The notes: a model not told the origin generated them from the sequence alone. 64,000 nucleotides of DNA from Neurospora crassa OR74A (GCF_000182925.2 NC_026501.1:7047917-7111916); one strand, 5' to 3'; shown: positions 22,749 through 34,376, counted from the first letter of the stretch. Program-made: numbers and translations.

Positions 22749-22895
22749 GTGCGGTCCGGGGTTCGAACCCGGGTTCTTTCGCTGTCAGATGTTCTCCCCT
22801 GGCACCTGTAAGGGCACTGACTATGCAGACCCAAGTAGGCTCTGTTAGGACAACAGTTTACTGAGCGAACGCGTTGACCACTACGCCAACCGCAC
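22749..22895 (-). tRNA. Intron-containing tRNA, isotype uncertain (reads AGT, Thr, at canonical position)
   Basis: Perfect 7-bp acceptor stem (GTGCGGT/ACCGCAC), a 4-bp D stem (GCGT/ACGC), a 5-bp anticodon stem (TTCGC/GCGAA) and a T arm (CCGGG TTCGAAC CCCGG). Internal promoters are intact: A box TGGCGTAGTGG and B box GGTTCGAACCC, with a T-run terminator directly downstream. With an intron after position 37 (about 22784-22858, 75 nt) the loop reads TCAGTAA, so anticodon AGT, but with C instead of the near-universal T at position 33. Isotype is therefore uncertain. Confidence 0.75.
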
Positions 22896-24903
22896 TTTGT
22901 TTTGTTGTTGAATTGGGGTCTGTCGACCTAATCTATGTACCTCGAGTCAGGGACCATGTAGTTTGGCTGCTGGTGGTGGCGGTGGTGGTGGTGATGGTCT
23001 GGTGGTCTGGTAGTTTTCGTGTTCGTGCTGGTGCTCATGCTCATGCTCATGCTTGTCTTCATGTTGAGACTGACGCTGGTGCTTAAGATGGTGGAGCTGG
23101 TGAAGCCAGTGCTTGTGTTGATGCTGGTGCTGGTGCTGGTAGGTAAGTAGTGTAGCCGTCGATGACTGGTGTCTGGTGTTTTGAGGCTCGGTAACGTGAA
23201 GGCGTGCCTTCCTTCCTTGACAGGGGACCTGAGCGTACTGGTGACGCTTACCATGGTGGTGAGTTGAGGCCATTCTGTTCCTTCTGTTTGCTTGCAAAAG
23301 TGAGCCCGCTGACTCCTGCTTGATGGATCTGTTGTTTTTGTTTCAGCACACAACGCTTCTATCGAGTTCATTGCTGGTGTTTCTTTCTATTCTTGTGGGC
23401 CACGACCTTTGTGATTGCGCACCCACAACATTCAATACCAGCCATCACTTTGTAATTTGCAGCATTTCTGTGATTTTAATGAGAGAAAACCAACCATGGA
23501 CATAAGCAGAGTAGCGGTAAATATGCACGCAGACCTTTATATATGCGCGACGTTGAAAACGCAGATCTTTATATTAATAACTAATATGGCGTTGAAGCCC
23601 TTCATCCTTCCAGCGACGCGGCGCTGCAGTGCACGAGGCTCTCACACAGCTTCACTTGGTGCCTCGAGAGAAGTAACAGTCAAGTATTCGGAAGCAACTC
23701 TTTACCCAATCTGTAACGTCCATCTCCCATGTCGTCGCGTGTTGACTTGCCCGGACGCCATCTACAAAGCATCTTCGGCAGTGATACCAATGCAGTTACT
23801 TACGCGAACGATTATTAAAGACTATATCTGCAATGGAATCCCTCACTCGCGAGTTGCTGCTTGTTGAGCTCGGCGAAGATGCAGATTTCTCCCGCCAGCT
23901 GTGTGTGTATTGTACTTGCCACTGCAGCCTGTACCAATGCAGTTCACCTCACCGCGCGTAGCGTGCGCGTCACCTTCTTTAACCTCTATCTATTGTACCT
24001 CTAGAACACAATCGCGACTCACCCTACGCGTCAGCCCCCCCGCAATGCCAGTCACCCATTGAACCACCCAATAGCAGCATACAGCCCTCCCCGAGTTCTA
24101 GGTACCATTTCAGGGTGCTACGAACCACGTGGGTTGAACACAGCACACAGGTTGATCAAGTTGCTATAGACAAGAAATCGGAATCGAGGAAAGCCATGTG
24201 CGACGTCACCCGGATACGGCTGAACGACTGAAGGTGACCGAGTTTGGAGGGCTTGGCGTCAGAAAGTTGGGATTCTGTTGAAGTAGGTTTAAGGGAGGAA
24301 CCATTCATATGATATGTGTTGCGAGGTTCGGGCAAGTCAGTTAGTCAAGGGTCAGGTTTAGTCTGTTTCTAGAGCGATTGGAAGATGTTCAAAACCTCTA
24401 TCGTGAGTAGTGAGAGACATGGCTTGACCTATTTGATGGAGGCTCGATGCGGCAACTGTCTACACGTAAACTACCTACCTATAATGTGCGGAGTTGCTTT
24501 TCCATCAGCGGAAGTAAAGGTGGTCAAATGTGTTCAAGAGAAGCTGCTGAACGAGGAGCTTTGCGCGGTTCTTGAGGATGCTTCATTCATCAAGTGTCAT
24601 CACCGATGCGTACCTAAACAAAGCCTCTACGGCAGTTACCGAACTTGAGTCCCTGACTTTTGATGTCTATGTCATCGCGAAGAAGTGTTGGTACAGAGCT
24701 AGCTTGAAGGGAAAATGGGTGACAACAGATAGCTAACAAATAAAGTGAAGAAGTTTCTTTACCTAACCGCATGCCGCCGGGTATGTAGTATTGCTAGAGA
24801 CAGAAAGAAAAGTCATGCCCCAACGCCGTAAGTCAGATCATCGTTATCCCATTCAGTCTCCTGCCACCTGTCCCGTTTTTGTGTATACCATCACTCCATT
24901 TGT
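22896..24903. other. 2-kb stretch without a supported gene
   Basis: It contains imperfect trinucleotide-like TGG/GGT and GCTGGT/GCTCAT runs around 22965-23130, giving His/Thr/Ser-rich open frames on the minus strand that look like repeat artefacts. 23500-24250 is AT-richer. The 87-codon frame at 24385-24648 has no recognisable feature. Promoter sequences for neither neighbour can be pinned down. Confidence 0.4.
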
Positions 24904-25137
24904 CTATCTCCTTCTTTTGGCCTCGTCGGTGCATCTGCCGCCGCCACTACCGCCGCCAGCAGCGCTACCATCGGAGATAGGTAGAGGGACGTAGCTGCGG
25001 GGTCTCCAGCCATCACTGCCGCCTGAGCCACAGCTGGATGAGCCTGAGGAGGACGAGCCGGTGTAGCCAGAAGAGCCGGACGTGCCACTACCAGTGAAGG
25101 TGTAGTTTCCGCTACTGGTGATAATTTCCTCAGGCAT
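24904..25137 (-). CDS. Small Ser/Gly-rich protein
   Basis: A 77-residue frame begins at an ATG in excellent context (TCTCAAGATGCC). The N-terminus (MPEEIITSSGNYTFTGSGTS) resembles small fungal proteins with an SGNYT-type start, of unknown role. It continues as a Ser/Gly-rich stretch with single Cys residues in SSSSCGSGG and GGGRCTDEAKRRR. No signal peptide or membrane helix is visible. The upstream 5' region (25138-25590) could be its leader. The family resemblance is from memory and weak; the call rests on composition, start context and codon use. Confidence 0.55.
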   Translation of the reverse strand: MPEEIITSSGNYTFTGSGTSGSSGYTGSSSSGSSSCGSGGSDGWRPRSYVPLPISDGSAAGGGSGGGRCTDEAKRRR

Positions 25138-26328
25138 CTTGAGACTTGAGTGCGTGTTTGGTTTGGCTTGCTTTTTGCGTTGCGTAAACGAAGGTGAAGT
25201 TGGTTCCCTGGGAAACCGAAAGTTTGTATCGCGAGGCTCGAAGACCTGTGGAAGAGATTAGGCTTGACTTTCAAGGAGGCTCGAAGGAAGGGTAATGTAC
25301 TTTGTACGGGAAGGGCCCGGTGGAATGTGAGACCTCGGTGATGATTTTGATGTTGTGGCGTAAGTTGAGAAATTAGGATCCGAAACGGTAGACTATGACT
25401 GACGGGGTATCTGATGTAATCTGCAAGATGCCGGCTGAGACTTGCGGGTAGCAAGGTTCGAGTCGGTATTGTGTATGAAGAGGAGACAGATGATTTGGGA
25501 TGAAAAGATAACCCTTAAAATACCCACGGGACGAAGCGCGTTATATACGCCACATGAGGACGACGAGTGTTCAGCGGAATCGATCACCTAAAAGCAAAAG
25601 GCGCAATACCAAATCTCAAAAGGTTGTTTACTGCCCGAGATGACCAAGACTGATGAAGATGGTCATCACCAAAGGGTTGCATAGCCATCATCCTCACTCA
25701 TCGAAAGATGTGCACATATCGGTGTGTCGATGACCAGTAGAATTCCACGCTCAGTTTGCCCCTGACTTTGACACATAACCAATAGCTCCATCCTCGCGAC
25801 ATTACGTCTATCAGCAAGTTTCCCTGGGGTGCTTGGACCCTTTCTCTGCAGCCTCTCTTCCACCCAGCTTCGTCAAAGTCGATGCGAAGGACTGTGTACC
25901 AGCCCTCAGACCTGCCTTGAAATCGGCAGATTGTGTTTTCGCTGTCTCGTTTCAAAGTGCGCAATGTATTATCCCAGCTCTCGGGAAGCTGTCAGAACGA
26001 GACTCGCCTAGGGCTCCCTATGCGGCCGAACGGTCACTGGGTGGTTACACATTCTCATTGTCGGGCCCTGGTAAACATTACTTCTGGAAAATTTCCATGT
26101 TCCACTGGTAAACGCCAAGTGTCCGATAGTGTGAAAGGCATTTTTGCCCGAGCTTGCATAACGGCCGCTTAAACCCCGATTTTGATGCCTTGGTTTCAGT
26201 GGTATATACGGCTGGATAGCAGGTAATAAATAGATCTGACCGGCCCGGGGATCATGTATCAGTGGGCGTGCAGCGAATAACCTAAACCTCCATCAGGGTC
26301 ATGGCGTAGCTCGTGTAACACCTATCAA
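25138..26328. other. Intergenic
   Basis: About 1.2 kb between two leftward genes. It probably contains the leader and promoter of the small Ser/Gly-rich gene (TATATACG near 25540) and the 3' flank of the Vta1 gene. I see no further gene. Confidence 0.45.
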
Positions 26329-27751
26329 CTACGCTGCACCCAGGACCTCCAACGCTTTCCTTAGCTCCTTCACCGCCGTAGGAACATCTTCAAAGTTCAG
26401 TGCTGAGATAGCCCATTTAGCGTGCTTCTGGGCTGAGGCCATGGCAGCTTCGTCGGTTGTGAAACCTCCAGCAACTTGCGAAGATGCATAAGTGGCTGCA
26501 GAGACAGCTAGTGGGGGAGGAACTGGCTGTAGACTGGGAACTGCGGGAGCTTGTGCAGCTGGCGGAGCTGGGTTCTGGAAGGAAAAGTCAGTTGGCTGGT
26601 TGACAGGGGGCGATACCACAGCAGCTGTTGATGGTGCACTGGGAGCAAACGTGGGAGGAACGACAGGCGGAGCGGGAGGCTGGCGATCAGCATCCGGTGT
26701 CCAAGCTGCAGTGCCCGCGTCCGGCATCGAGATATCACGATCCGGGTAGGATGAGAGTGCGCTGGGGGCGGATGGGAGATCGGGCTCAGGCCTGTAGTTG
26801 ACAGGGTTATGTGTGGGAGCTGAGACTGGAGTGTCCAAGTCCAAGGAGACTGTTGACGGTGCTGGCTCAGCAAGCCCACTGGGTACACCGGGCAGCTTGA
26901 GTTCGGCTTCGGATATCGGGGATGGGCCAGCCGAGGCTGGGCTGATTGGCAGAGACACGCCGGCAGCGTCTGTCCTCTGCAAGTCTCTGTCTGGGACCTC
27001 CTCCACTGTGACCGAAAGGGGCGGTGGTGATGTCTTTTCGACCGAACCGGTCAATGTCTGAACTTCTGGATCACTGGGGTCCAAGGCCGGCAGTTGGGGT
27101 TCTTCTCGTTTCGGGTTGGATTCGTTAGGGTCCCTGCCCTCCTTGATGGCCTTTGCGATGCGTGCGGCGTTCCATTTTGCGTATTTAATCTTTTGTTGCG
27201 TCTCCTCGTCGGGAGGACCCCAGATGTTGACCAGGTGGAAGAAGGTTGCGGCGGCATCGAACGTCATGGCAGTTTGCTGTGTCACTTTGTTTGCCTTGAC
27301 CACTCGCTCGGCGCGATCAAGGGTTTCCTGTGCGAATCTGTCGACGACGAGCTGGCCGACCTCGTCGTCTGTGTAGGCATCTTCGTTCGGGTGCTCAGCT
27401 TTGGCCTGTAGGGAGCAACAGTCAGCAATGGAGGTGGTAAAGGGAGGTGGAATAAAGCGTGCCTGTTCCAGCTTCCCCATCAAGTCCATCGTGTAAGTCA
27501 TCATTTCGTCATTCTCTTTGTGGAGTCCCCTGTTAAGGATCTGGTTGACGACCCAATAATTGCCTGCAAAAGTCAGACACTGCCAGCCCCCAGTTGTCTT
27601 GGAGGGTACTTTGTTTCCTTTGCTTCTAGTACATACACCAATACGCAATCTCCGGTTTTACTGATTGAAGCTGGAGGGCCTTTGTCGCGCATTTCCAGAG
27701 GTTGATATCGGCCGCCTTGACGGCAGCGGGGATCGTGATGTTGTCTGTCAT
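26329..27751 (-). CDS. vta1: Vta1/LIP5-type ESCRT regulator
   Basis: Cofactor that stimulates the AAA ATPase Vps4 in multivesicular-body sorting at endosomes. Exon 1 is 27637-27751 (MTDNITIPAAVKAADINLW), exon 2 27463-27563, exon 3 26329-27405, giving 430 residues. The N-terminal tandem MIT-like domain (NYWVVNQIL, MTYTMDLMGKLEQ, VDRFAQETLDRAERVVKANK, TFDAAATFFHLVNIW) is followed by a long Pro/Ser-rich linker. A C-terminal VSL helix pair (AQKHAKWAISALNFEDVPTAVKELRKAL) that binds Vps4 closes the protein. The second intron (27406-27462) appears to use a GC donor and is exactly 57 nt with no stop; if unspliced, 19 residues would be inserted. Confidence 0.9.
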
Positions 27752-28577
27752 GACGATTGCGTTCGGGCGTCTGACAGAATGCCTTGGCTGTACGTTCGGA
27801 TCAAGATAAGAGAATCTATAGGGAGAGAGGATAACTGAAGGTATGCAAACCAGGAAAGAGGGGAAGTACTGCTCGTCGTTATCTCTCAGCTCGCTTCCTT
27901 GTCAAGTCCCATGGAGCAGAGGAGGGTTGACAGTTGAACATGGACTGGACCGTCCGTGACTAGCGTCGTCACCTACCCTACCCTATCTTTCCGCGGCTGT
28001 CTCTAGAGTACGTACTGCGTACGAACGGCAGGCGGCACCAATTCAGTCCAGTTGTTAGCGTCCTCTTCCCCACATTCCCGCCCAGCCCTCTGCTAGGTCT
28101 CAAGCGCCATCGATGCCATCCACATCATGATGTGCCTTGGAGCTTGGGCCACATTCCAGTCATAGCGCGTTTCAAAGCACTGAAAGCGCTCCCGGACCGC
28201 AGCTCCTCCCCTGGTGATTCTGGACGCTTCTGACTTCATTTGTATGTGGCGCCAGCTTTCACAGCTTCTGAGTTGAAATGTGTTCTTTTGCCGAACCTGG
28301 GAAGATGACAGCTTTTCCTTTCATCTCAATCGGTGTGTCTGTTTGTTGCTTCCTTGGGTTTCAAATACACGACACCATCTTTCACACGGGACTGAATCCC
28401 TAGGACGCCCATACGGAAGAGCTTCCTTTGTTCTCACTTACACTTTGTATTGGTATCGGCTATTGTACATTCATGACATTATAGCTCCAACCCCACAAAC
28501 CTCATCTATCATCATCCCCCCATACATACATACCACCGTCACCCAGTAAACAAAAGCGTCGCCTTCCTGACTGTACC
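27752..28577. promoter_or_regulatory. Divergent promoter region between Vta1 and disulfide isomerase genes
   Basis: The two start codons face away from each other across 0.8 kb, so both promoters must lie here. A CT/AC-rich leader (28480-28577) directly precedes the isomerase ATG. Otherwise I see no recognisable site beyond GTACGTACTGCGTACG near 28010, a small palindrome-like patch. Confidence 0.5.
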
Positions 28578-30169
28578 ATGCATCATTCCACCCTCTGTGC
28601 TCTGGCAGTTGGTATCCTGTCTGCGCTCCCCGGAGCCCAGGCGGGCCTTTATACCAAAAAGTCCCCAGTTTTGCAGGTTGACGGAAAGGATTACGATAGA
28701 TTGATTGCCAAGAGCAACCAGACGTCTGTAAGTACCAGACCGACTATATCTTAGATCAGCCATCGTAATAATGCATGTATGTGTCTGACCTCTCTCCCTT
28801 GCAGATTCTTGAGTTCTACGCCCCCTGGTGCGGCCACTGCCAAAACCTCAAGCCCGCCTACGAAAAGGCTGCCAAGAACCTCGAAGGCCTGGCCAAGGTC
28901 GCCGCCGTCAACTGCGATGAGGACGCCAACAAGCCCTTTTGCGGCAGCATGGGCGTGCAGGGCTTCCCGACCTTGAAGATCATCCGTCCTTCTAAGAACG
29001 GCAAGCCCATAGTGGAGGACTACCAAGGCCAGCGCACCGCCAGCGCAATTGTCGATGCTGTGGTCTCGCGCATCAACAATCACGTCGTGAAAGTCGAGGA
29101 CAAGAACCTCGACAAGTTCCTGAGTGACAAGAACGAGACAGCCAAAGCGCTCCTCTTCACCGACAAGGGTACCACCTCCCCCTTGCTGAAGAGCGTCGCC
29201 ATTGAATTCCTCGGTGTCATGCCCGTCGGTCAGGTGCGAAACACTCAGTCCAAGGCGGTATCCACATTCGGTGTCGACAAACTCCCTACTCTGATCTTGT
29301 TGCCTGGCGGTGATGCCCCTGGTATTGTGTACGACGGCGAGATCAACAAGGCCGCCATGGTGGAGTTCCTTTCCCAGGCGGCCCAGCCTAATCCGGACCC
29401 AGCACCGGCCAACGGCAAGACTAATGGCAAGACTAATGGCAAGACTAATGGCAAGGCTAATGGCAAGGCTAATGGTAAGGCCAACGGCAAGGCCAACGGT
29501 GGTGAAAAAAACGGAAAGCAAGACTCCAAGAAGGTCGCCTCCTCCGAAACCTCCTCTGAAACGTCCTCCGAAACCCCTGCCCCAACCCAAGAGATTCCCG
29601 TAATAATCCACACCGCCCTCCCCATCCCCTCCCTCAACACCCCCGAAAAGCTCGTCAAGGAATGCCTCACGTCCAAATCCAGCACCTGCCTTCTCGCGCT
29701 GGTATCCTCTTCCAACGAAAAAGCCCAAAAGGCCCTCACCCACCTCGCCGAAATAAAATTCAAATATGCCCTCGGCCAACACAAGCTCTTCCCCTTTTAC
29801 GAGGTGCCCCTCGACACCAACCCCGCCGGCGCGTCCCTTCTCAAATCCCTTGGCCTCAAGGAGGATGCTGACATTGAACTCATCGTCATCAACGCCCGTC
29901 GCGGATGGTGGAGACGCTACGACGCTGTTGGTGAGGGAGATGATTTCTCGGATCATGACAAGGTGGAGGCGTGGATTGATGCGATTAGGTTGAGCGAGGG
30001 CACCAAGAAAAAGCTGCCGGAGGGTATTGTTGTTGAGGCTTCTTCGACGGAGGAGGAGGAGAAGAAGAAGGAAAAGAAAGAGTCTGGTAAGGCTGAGAAG
30101 GCTGCTTCAAAGGAGGGGGAGACGCCTGAGGCCCAGTCGAAGACGGCCAGTGGTCACGATGAGCTGTGA
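28578..30169 (+). CDS. ER protein disulfide isomerase, single thioredoxin active site, HDEL tail
   Basis: Thiol-disulfide oxidoreductase of the endoplasmic reticulum lumen, aiding folding of secreted proteins. Exons 28578-28727 and 28805-30169 give 504 residues. A signal peptide (LCALAVGILSALPGAQA) leads. The active site WCGHC is at residues 58-62 in FYAPWCGHCQNLKP, with the cis-Pro in GFPTLK. A second thioredoxin-like fold without CxxC follows (LLFTDKG, DKLPTLILLPGG). A minisatellite-encoded Asn-Gly-Lys repeat (29411-29500) and a Ser/Thr-rich linker separate this from a third, poorly conserved domain with RRGWWRRYD. The tail is Lys/Glu-rich and ends in HDEL, the ER retention signal. It resembles fungal Mpd1/P5-type isomerases. 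Confidence 0.92.
29411..29500 (+). repeat. 12-bp coding minisatellite (Asn-Gly-Lys-Thr/Ala)
   Basis: About 7.5 tandem copies of a 12-base unit close to AATGGCAAGACT, reading N-G-K-(T/A). Copy drift is graded, Thr copies first and Ala copies later, as expected of a slippage-prone coding repeat. It sits in a linker between folded domains of the isomerase. Confidence 0.9.
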
Positions 30170-30469
30170 GAGATTGGTGAAAGCGTAGTTTGCTGTGACT
30201 TGTGTCAGTGAATGGCTGGTCAAAAGTTGAAGGTTTTTTGGTACCTTTCAGTTTCGGAGAACGCTTTCAAAAGTTGGCGCACGTTTAACAGAAACGACAT
30301 GTTGCTCACCTGACCAAGAGCTGTACTTTTGATTACATTGATAGTCGTGAAATTCGTCAAATTCGTCATGTTGCCTATTCTTTTTTGCTCCAAGCCTTTG
30401 TAATGCTACCTACCGTACCATATCCGATTCTGTGACCCGGAGCCCAACCATTGATTCAGTAGTGTCCAT
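30170..30469. other. Intergenic between convergent genes
   Basis: Only 300 bases separate the isomerase and Rrp41 stop codons; both 3' UTRs must overlap or abut here. AT-rich with T-runs near 30234 and 30381. Confidence 0.5.
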
Positions 30470-31400
30470 TCAATCCAGTTCCATGTCATTCAACCCAACC
30501 CCTCTCTCGACCGTGCCCTCCTGTATCATCTTTATCCCCTTCTCTCTCACTACCCTGTCCAAGATCTCCCTCACCTGCTTACACCCGTCCACGCCCACGG
30601 CCAACATGCCCTCCAGGCGACTCACCTGCACTCTGCTCTCGCAGACCAGCACCGCCACGCGGTCGCTGTCGCCCAATGTGGCCACCGTCAGGCCGGGCAG
30701 CTCCTGCTCCTCCTGGTGGTTCATGTCCAGCAGCGGGTCGGCGCCCTCGTCGTTAGCCGCGTATGTAGACGTCGAGCCGGCCGTGCAGGCCGCGACGTAG
30801 TCTGTCATGGGAATGCCGGCGTCGACGCAGGCGAGCGTGGCGGCATTGATGAGGGCGGCCAGCAAAGAGCCGTCTTGCGAGAGCACGTGCAGGGAGATGT
30901 TGATGGTGGAGTGCGGGAAGAGGTGGGTGTGTAAGCTGGCAGCGAGGGCTTGAGATATCGTCGATTGGAGTTCGAGGATGTGCCTGTGATGATGGAAGAA
31001 GGAAGGATGACGGGTTAGTTATGCGAACAGTGACAGACGAATAGCCGTAGTTGACACTGGGGGGGAAACAACCCCTGGGTGTTTTGACTTACTTATCACC
31101 TCTCCCCCTTCGCTTACGGTCAACCGAGCTAAACCCGGCAATGACAATGTTTACAGCAACCTCGGCGTTCTTGGACTGACCACCGCCACCACCACCGCCC
31201 GACGTGGCTCCCCTCCGAGGACCGGGCTCGCTGGGTCCGTTAACGACACACATGACCTTGGTGTGGCCCATCTCGAGGTAACTGGAGCCATCGGCGGCGG
31301 CCTGGGTGCGGATCTGGGCATGGATGCGACGCAGCTCGTTCCACCTGCGGCCGTCGACGCGCAACAGCGCGAGGCTATATGCTGAAGTATCGAGAGGCAT
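30470..31400 (-). CDS. rrp41: Exosome core subunit Rrp41/Ski6 (RNase PH fold)
   Basis: RNase PH-like ring subunit of the nuclear and cytoplasmic RNA exosome, structural in fungi. Exons 31093-31400 and 30470-30983 give 273 residues. The start MPLDTSAYSLALLRVDGRRWNE matches the family N-terminus. YLEMGHTKVMCVVNGPSEPG then AEVAVNIVIAGFSSVDRKRRGRGDKH follow, and the second exon begins ILELQSTISQAL with VLSQDGSLLAALINAATLACVDAGIP. A Gly-rich insert of seven glycines (GATSGGGGGGGQSK) and an acidic loop (AANDEGADPLLD) are local additions. Convergent with the disulfide isomerase gene. Confidence 0.95.
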
Positions 31401-34376
31401 AGCGGTGTAGCTGGGTGGACAGGTGTTTCTTTCTATGTTCTGTTGTTCTAGCGTTTCACTCTACTCCTCTGGGTATCGTGGTTCGGGCTAATCTCTCTAC
31501 CGGGCAGGTAGCGAGTACACCAAAGGTCGAGATTGGGGTACGGTATCCAGTAAGGATCAACAACAACAAACGCCCTGAGGGCCTGTCTGGGGAGCCGGAC
31601 CTGAGTCGAGATTTTTTGCTCTTGCTTCCCCTGCTTAGTGTCCACCAAGCTCAGGTTGTGCTTGTAGTTGTACCCTAGTCGTTCTTCGAGTCGGGTCGGC
31701 CAAGCTCGATCTGGGAGATCGTGGTTAGTGCGTACAGTTTCGGCTCGATGGGACAGATTATTCGATGCGATATCGTGCCGCGAGCGACGCGCAAGCTCTC
31801 GGTACGTTGAGTCGGAGGAGAGAAAGGCTTGCGTAATGCGGAAGTGTCGGGGCCCCAGTTTCAGTGACTAAGTTATCGCGCAAAGTGGGAATTCGGAGCT
31901 TCCGGTCGACCAGTCTGAATAATCGACAGCAGGTTCTGGTGGACGGTTGTTGACTTTGAAATCGCCTTTTGCTAGGAATAAACGGACGTGGTTGGGCCAG
32001 GCCGAAAGTTTCCAATGGCAAGACAGGAAAAGTTTAGCTGGGCGGGGCGGGGCAAGATCCGCTGCGTCTCACGTTCGCGGGGTCGCCGTGCCGGGCTCCA
32101 CCGCTCACCTCACTCGGCAGGACGGGAGTTCCATCCGCAGGGCTTCTGCTTAAGTTCTGCTTCGCTTCCATCAGGAGCTGAAAATGCATGCAAGTGGTCT
32201 GTGCATACCTCTACACTACTTGTAGGCAAGTTGTTTGCAGCTGCAGACAGAGGACGGGACGTGATGGCCCCGGAACATGGAATTGAAGGTTCCCGTCCAT
32301 CTACTCTCCACGTGATCTTGACAGCCCCCATTTGACCTCTCCAGCTCATAGCGGTACAGTGAGTTGATGGCAAGATATCAATCGAATGCGCAATGTTGAT
32401 GGGATCTTGATCGTGCATTGTGAGCAGGAGAGGGCCTGAAGTCTGGACTCAGGAGTGATCACTACTAGGTAGCCTACCTAGAGGTAGGTAGGCTACCTCT
32501 ACTCAGGGGCACACTGTGGCAGTGGCAGTGACCCCTTGTCAACAGCAAGGAGGAAACCGGCATTCCTCCATTCCCCCCTTCGCTAAGTGAATACGGGACA
32601 ACGGCCACCAAGATCATCTCATGGGTACCGCGATGCGCTGGGTGTTCGAAATGTCAATTGGTTTGTATTCTTGGAAGCCTCGGTTGAGCGCGTCGTCATC
32701 TTCTATCATCTCGGACCCAAGAGTGATCCGGTTCTAGAAGTCTGGAACGCTCGCCAATGCTCCTGGAGCTCCCTATCTGGGGTGCGAATCGATCAAGGTT
32801 CAAGAGGATTCCGTTTGGTGTTTTTGGGGAGACTTGTTCAACATCAAGTCTCTACACTAGGAGGCGCCGTCGGTCGGCGCATGATGCAGCCCTAGACAGC
32901 CGGCCCAGGCTAGCACGAATTGGCCTAGTCTATCGATATGACTGAACAGAGATCCACCATGAGCAAGTCGTCATCCAGTGACCACAATGTCTTTGTCAAC
33001 TAAACAGTTTCATCAGGCGCGGTTTGTTTCTCGTTTCACTGTGAAAACCTCGAGGTGCGCGCTTACTCATTGAAGAATTACTGCGCTGGTGGCCCGACCA
33101 GCCCACGGGGTCCAATGGAACGGAGAAACGGGGCAATGGGGAAGTGCTGTGTTGCCCAGTCTACCAAGGAACGACCCGCCAACGCCAATTCGCATTACAC
33201 TTTTAATCAAACTGTGGATGAACGAACCATGAATTAGCCAAGGGGGCTCGCTAACACATTTCGCGGCACTTAATCCGGACATGTGTTAGGGATCAAAGCT
33301 CTTTGGTTGGCATTGCCCCCGTTTCCGTTCATCTCGTTTCAGACCACCCGACCGCGACCAGGCTTCGAGAAACAGGGCTAGCGCTGCTATCCTTGACGCC
33401 AGAGCAACGGAACCTTCCCGCCCCCATGCTCACCTAATCTCCAGAACACCAGTCAATGCACGTGCGTCCTGTCTTGGGCCCCTTTGAGTGAAAACGAAGA
33501 GAAAGGAACTCAACGAATGGGGTCACGATGACGAGTCTATTGTCAGCGAAACAACAATGGCTTCTTTGACTTTGGCAAGCTGGACGTGACCTACCTATTC
33601 TTGCAGTGGGTCAAAGGTGCTGCATAATACAAACCTGGAAGTCAGCGTTACGCCTTTGTGCGTCGTCGAAGGGTTCCATTGTTCCACCGAACTGCCGGCG
33701 AATTATGTAGGCGGGGGATAGCAAAGGGGCCAGCCAATCACAAGCATCAAGTACCTGAGCAGATGTCGTGGACGGCGGGTCGCTGCTGGCCACTCAGGGA
33801 CGAGAGATGGGACGATCACCGCCCTGACGAGTGGCAGGGACTGCAAGACCCACTCGGCTCACCTGTCCAGACCAATCTTCCAGGTGCCAGGGATCATTTC
33901 TGCCAGGCCCTCATTTCGCTGCCCCGGGCAACGTCGCACTGCGCTGTGTGGAAGGCATGCCGGTCCCTGAACGCATGCGTGTGCGTGCCCCTGCAGGCGC
34001 CGTGGGACCACAAACGTGGACCAGGGGCAGCTCCTGTCGCTCTGTCGTTCGTTTCTTTTAACCACTTGACGCCCTCCTCCCTCTCCCTCGCGATTTTCAT
34101 TCCTCCTCCATCCAACACACCACAACGACGCACAACGCCTCCTTTGTTGCGCTTCACCACACTCTTTTCTACAACTCTTGCGCAGATATCCCCATCTCGC
34201 AGCCATTCCTTTGGACCGCGGTCCCACGCTACACCAACACTCCTTGGATTGATTGCACAACATAGACCACGTCGGCCACCCCATCTCAATCGACTACTAT
34301 AGACTAGACATATACCCAGCATCCTTTGCGCCATCTATCCATTCCAACTAGACAAACATTTATCCAAACCGACAAG
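31401..34376. other. 3-kb intergenic with inverted repeat; promoter of Asp f 4-like gene
   Basis: It lies between divergent genes. The left end must hold the Rrp41 promoter and the right end the promoter/leader of the secreted protein gene; 34060-34330 is C/T-rich, typical of strongly expressed fungal genes. A 14-bp inverted repeat lies at 32467-32498. Overlapping open frames on both strands at 33650-34330 lack features and I regard them as chance frames in GC-rich leader sequence. Confidence 0.5.
32467..32498. repeat. Perfect inverted repeat, 14-bp arms
   Basis: AGGTAGCCTACCTA at 32467-32480 is matched by its reverse complement TAGGTAGGCTACCT at 32485-32498, with spacer GAGG. It is built from the same TAGGTAGG words scattered across intergenic DNA of the window. 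It could form a hairpin or bind a dimeric factor; nothing in the sequence decides. Confidence 0.9.

Noticed and set aside
22928-23371. His/Ser/Thr-rich minus-strand frames
   Set aside because: Derived from imperfect GGT/TGG and GCTCAT repeats, with no conserved feature.
28751-29956. 401-codon open frame antisense to the disulfide isomerase
   Set aside because: Shadow of a strongly biased, C-ending coding strand; hydrophobic repeats mirror the NGK minisatellite and no domain is seen.
33658-34302. 214-codon frame upstream of the Asp f 4-like gene
   Set aside because: Lies in the C/T-rich leader; no domain, poor composition, and overlaps other chance frames on both strands.
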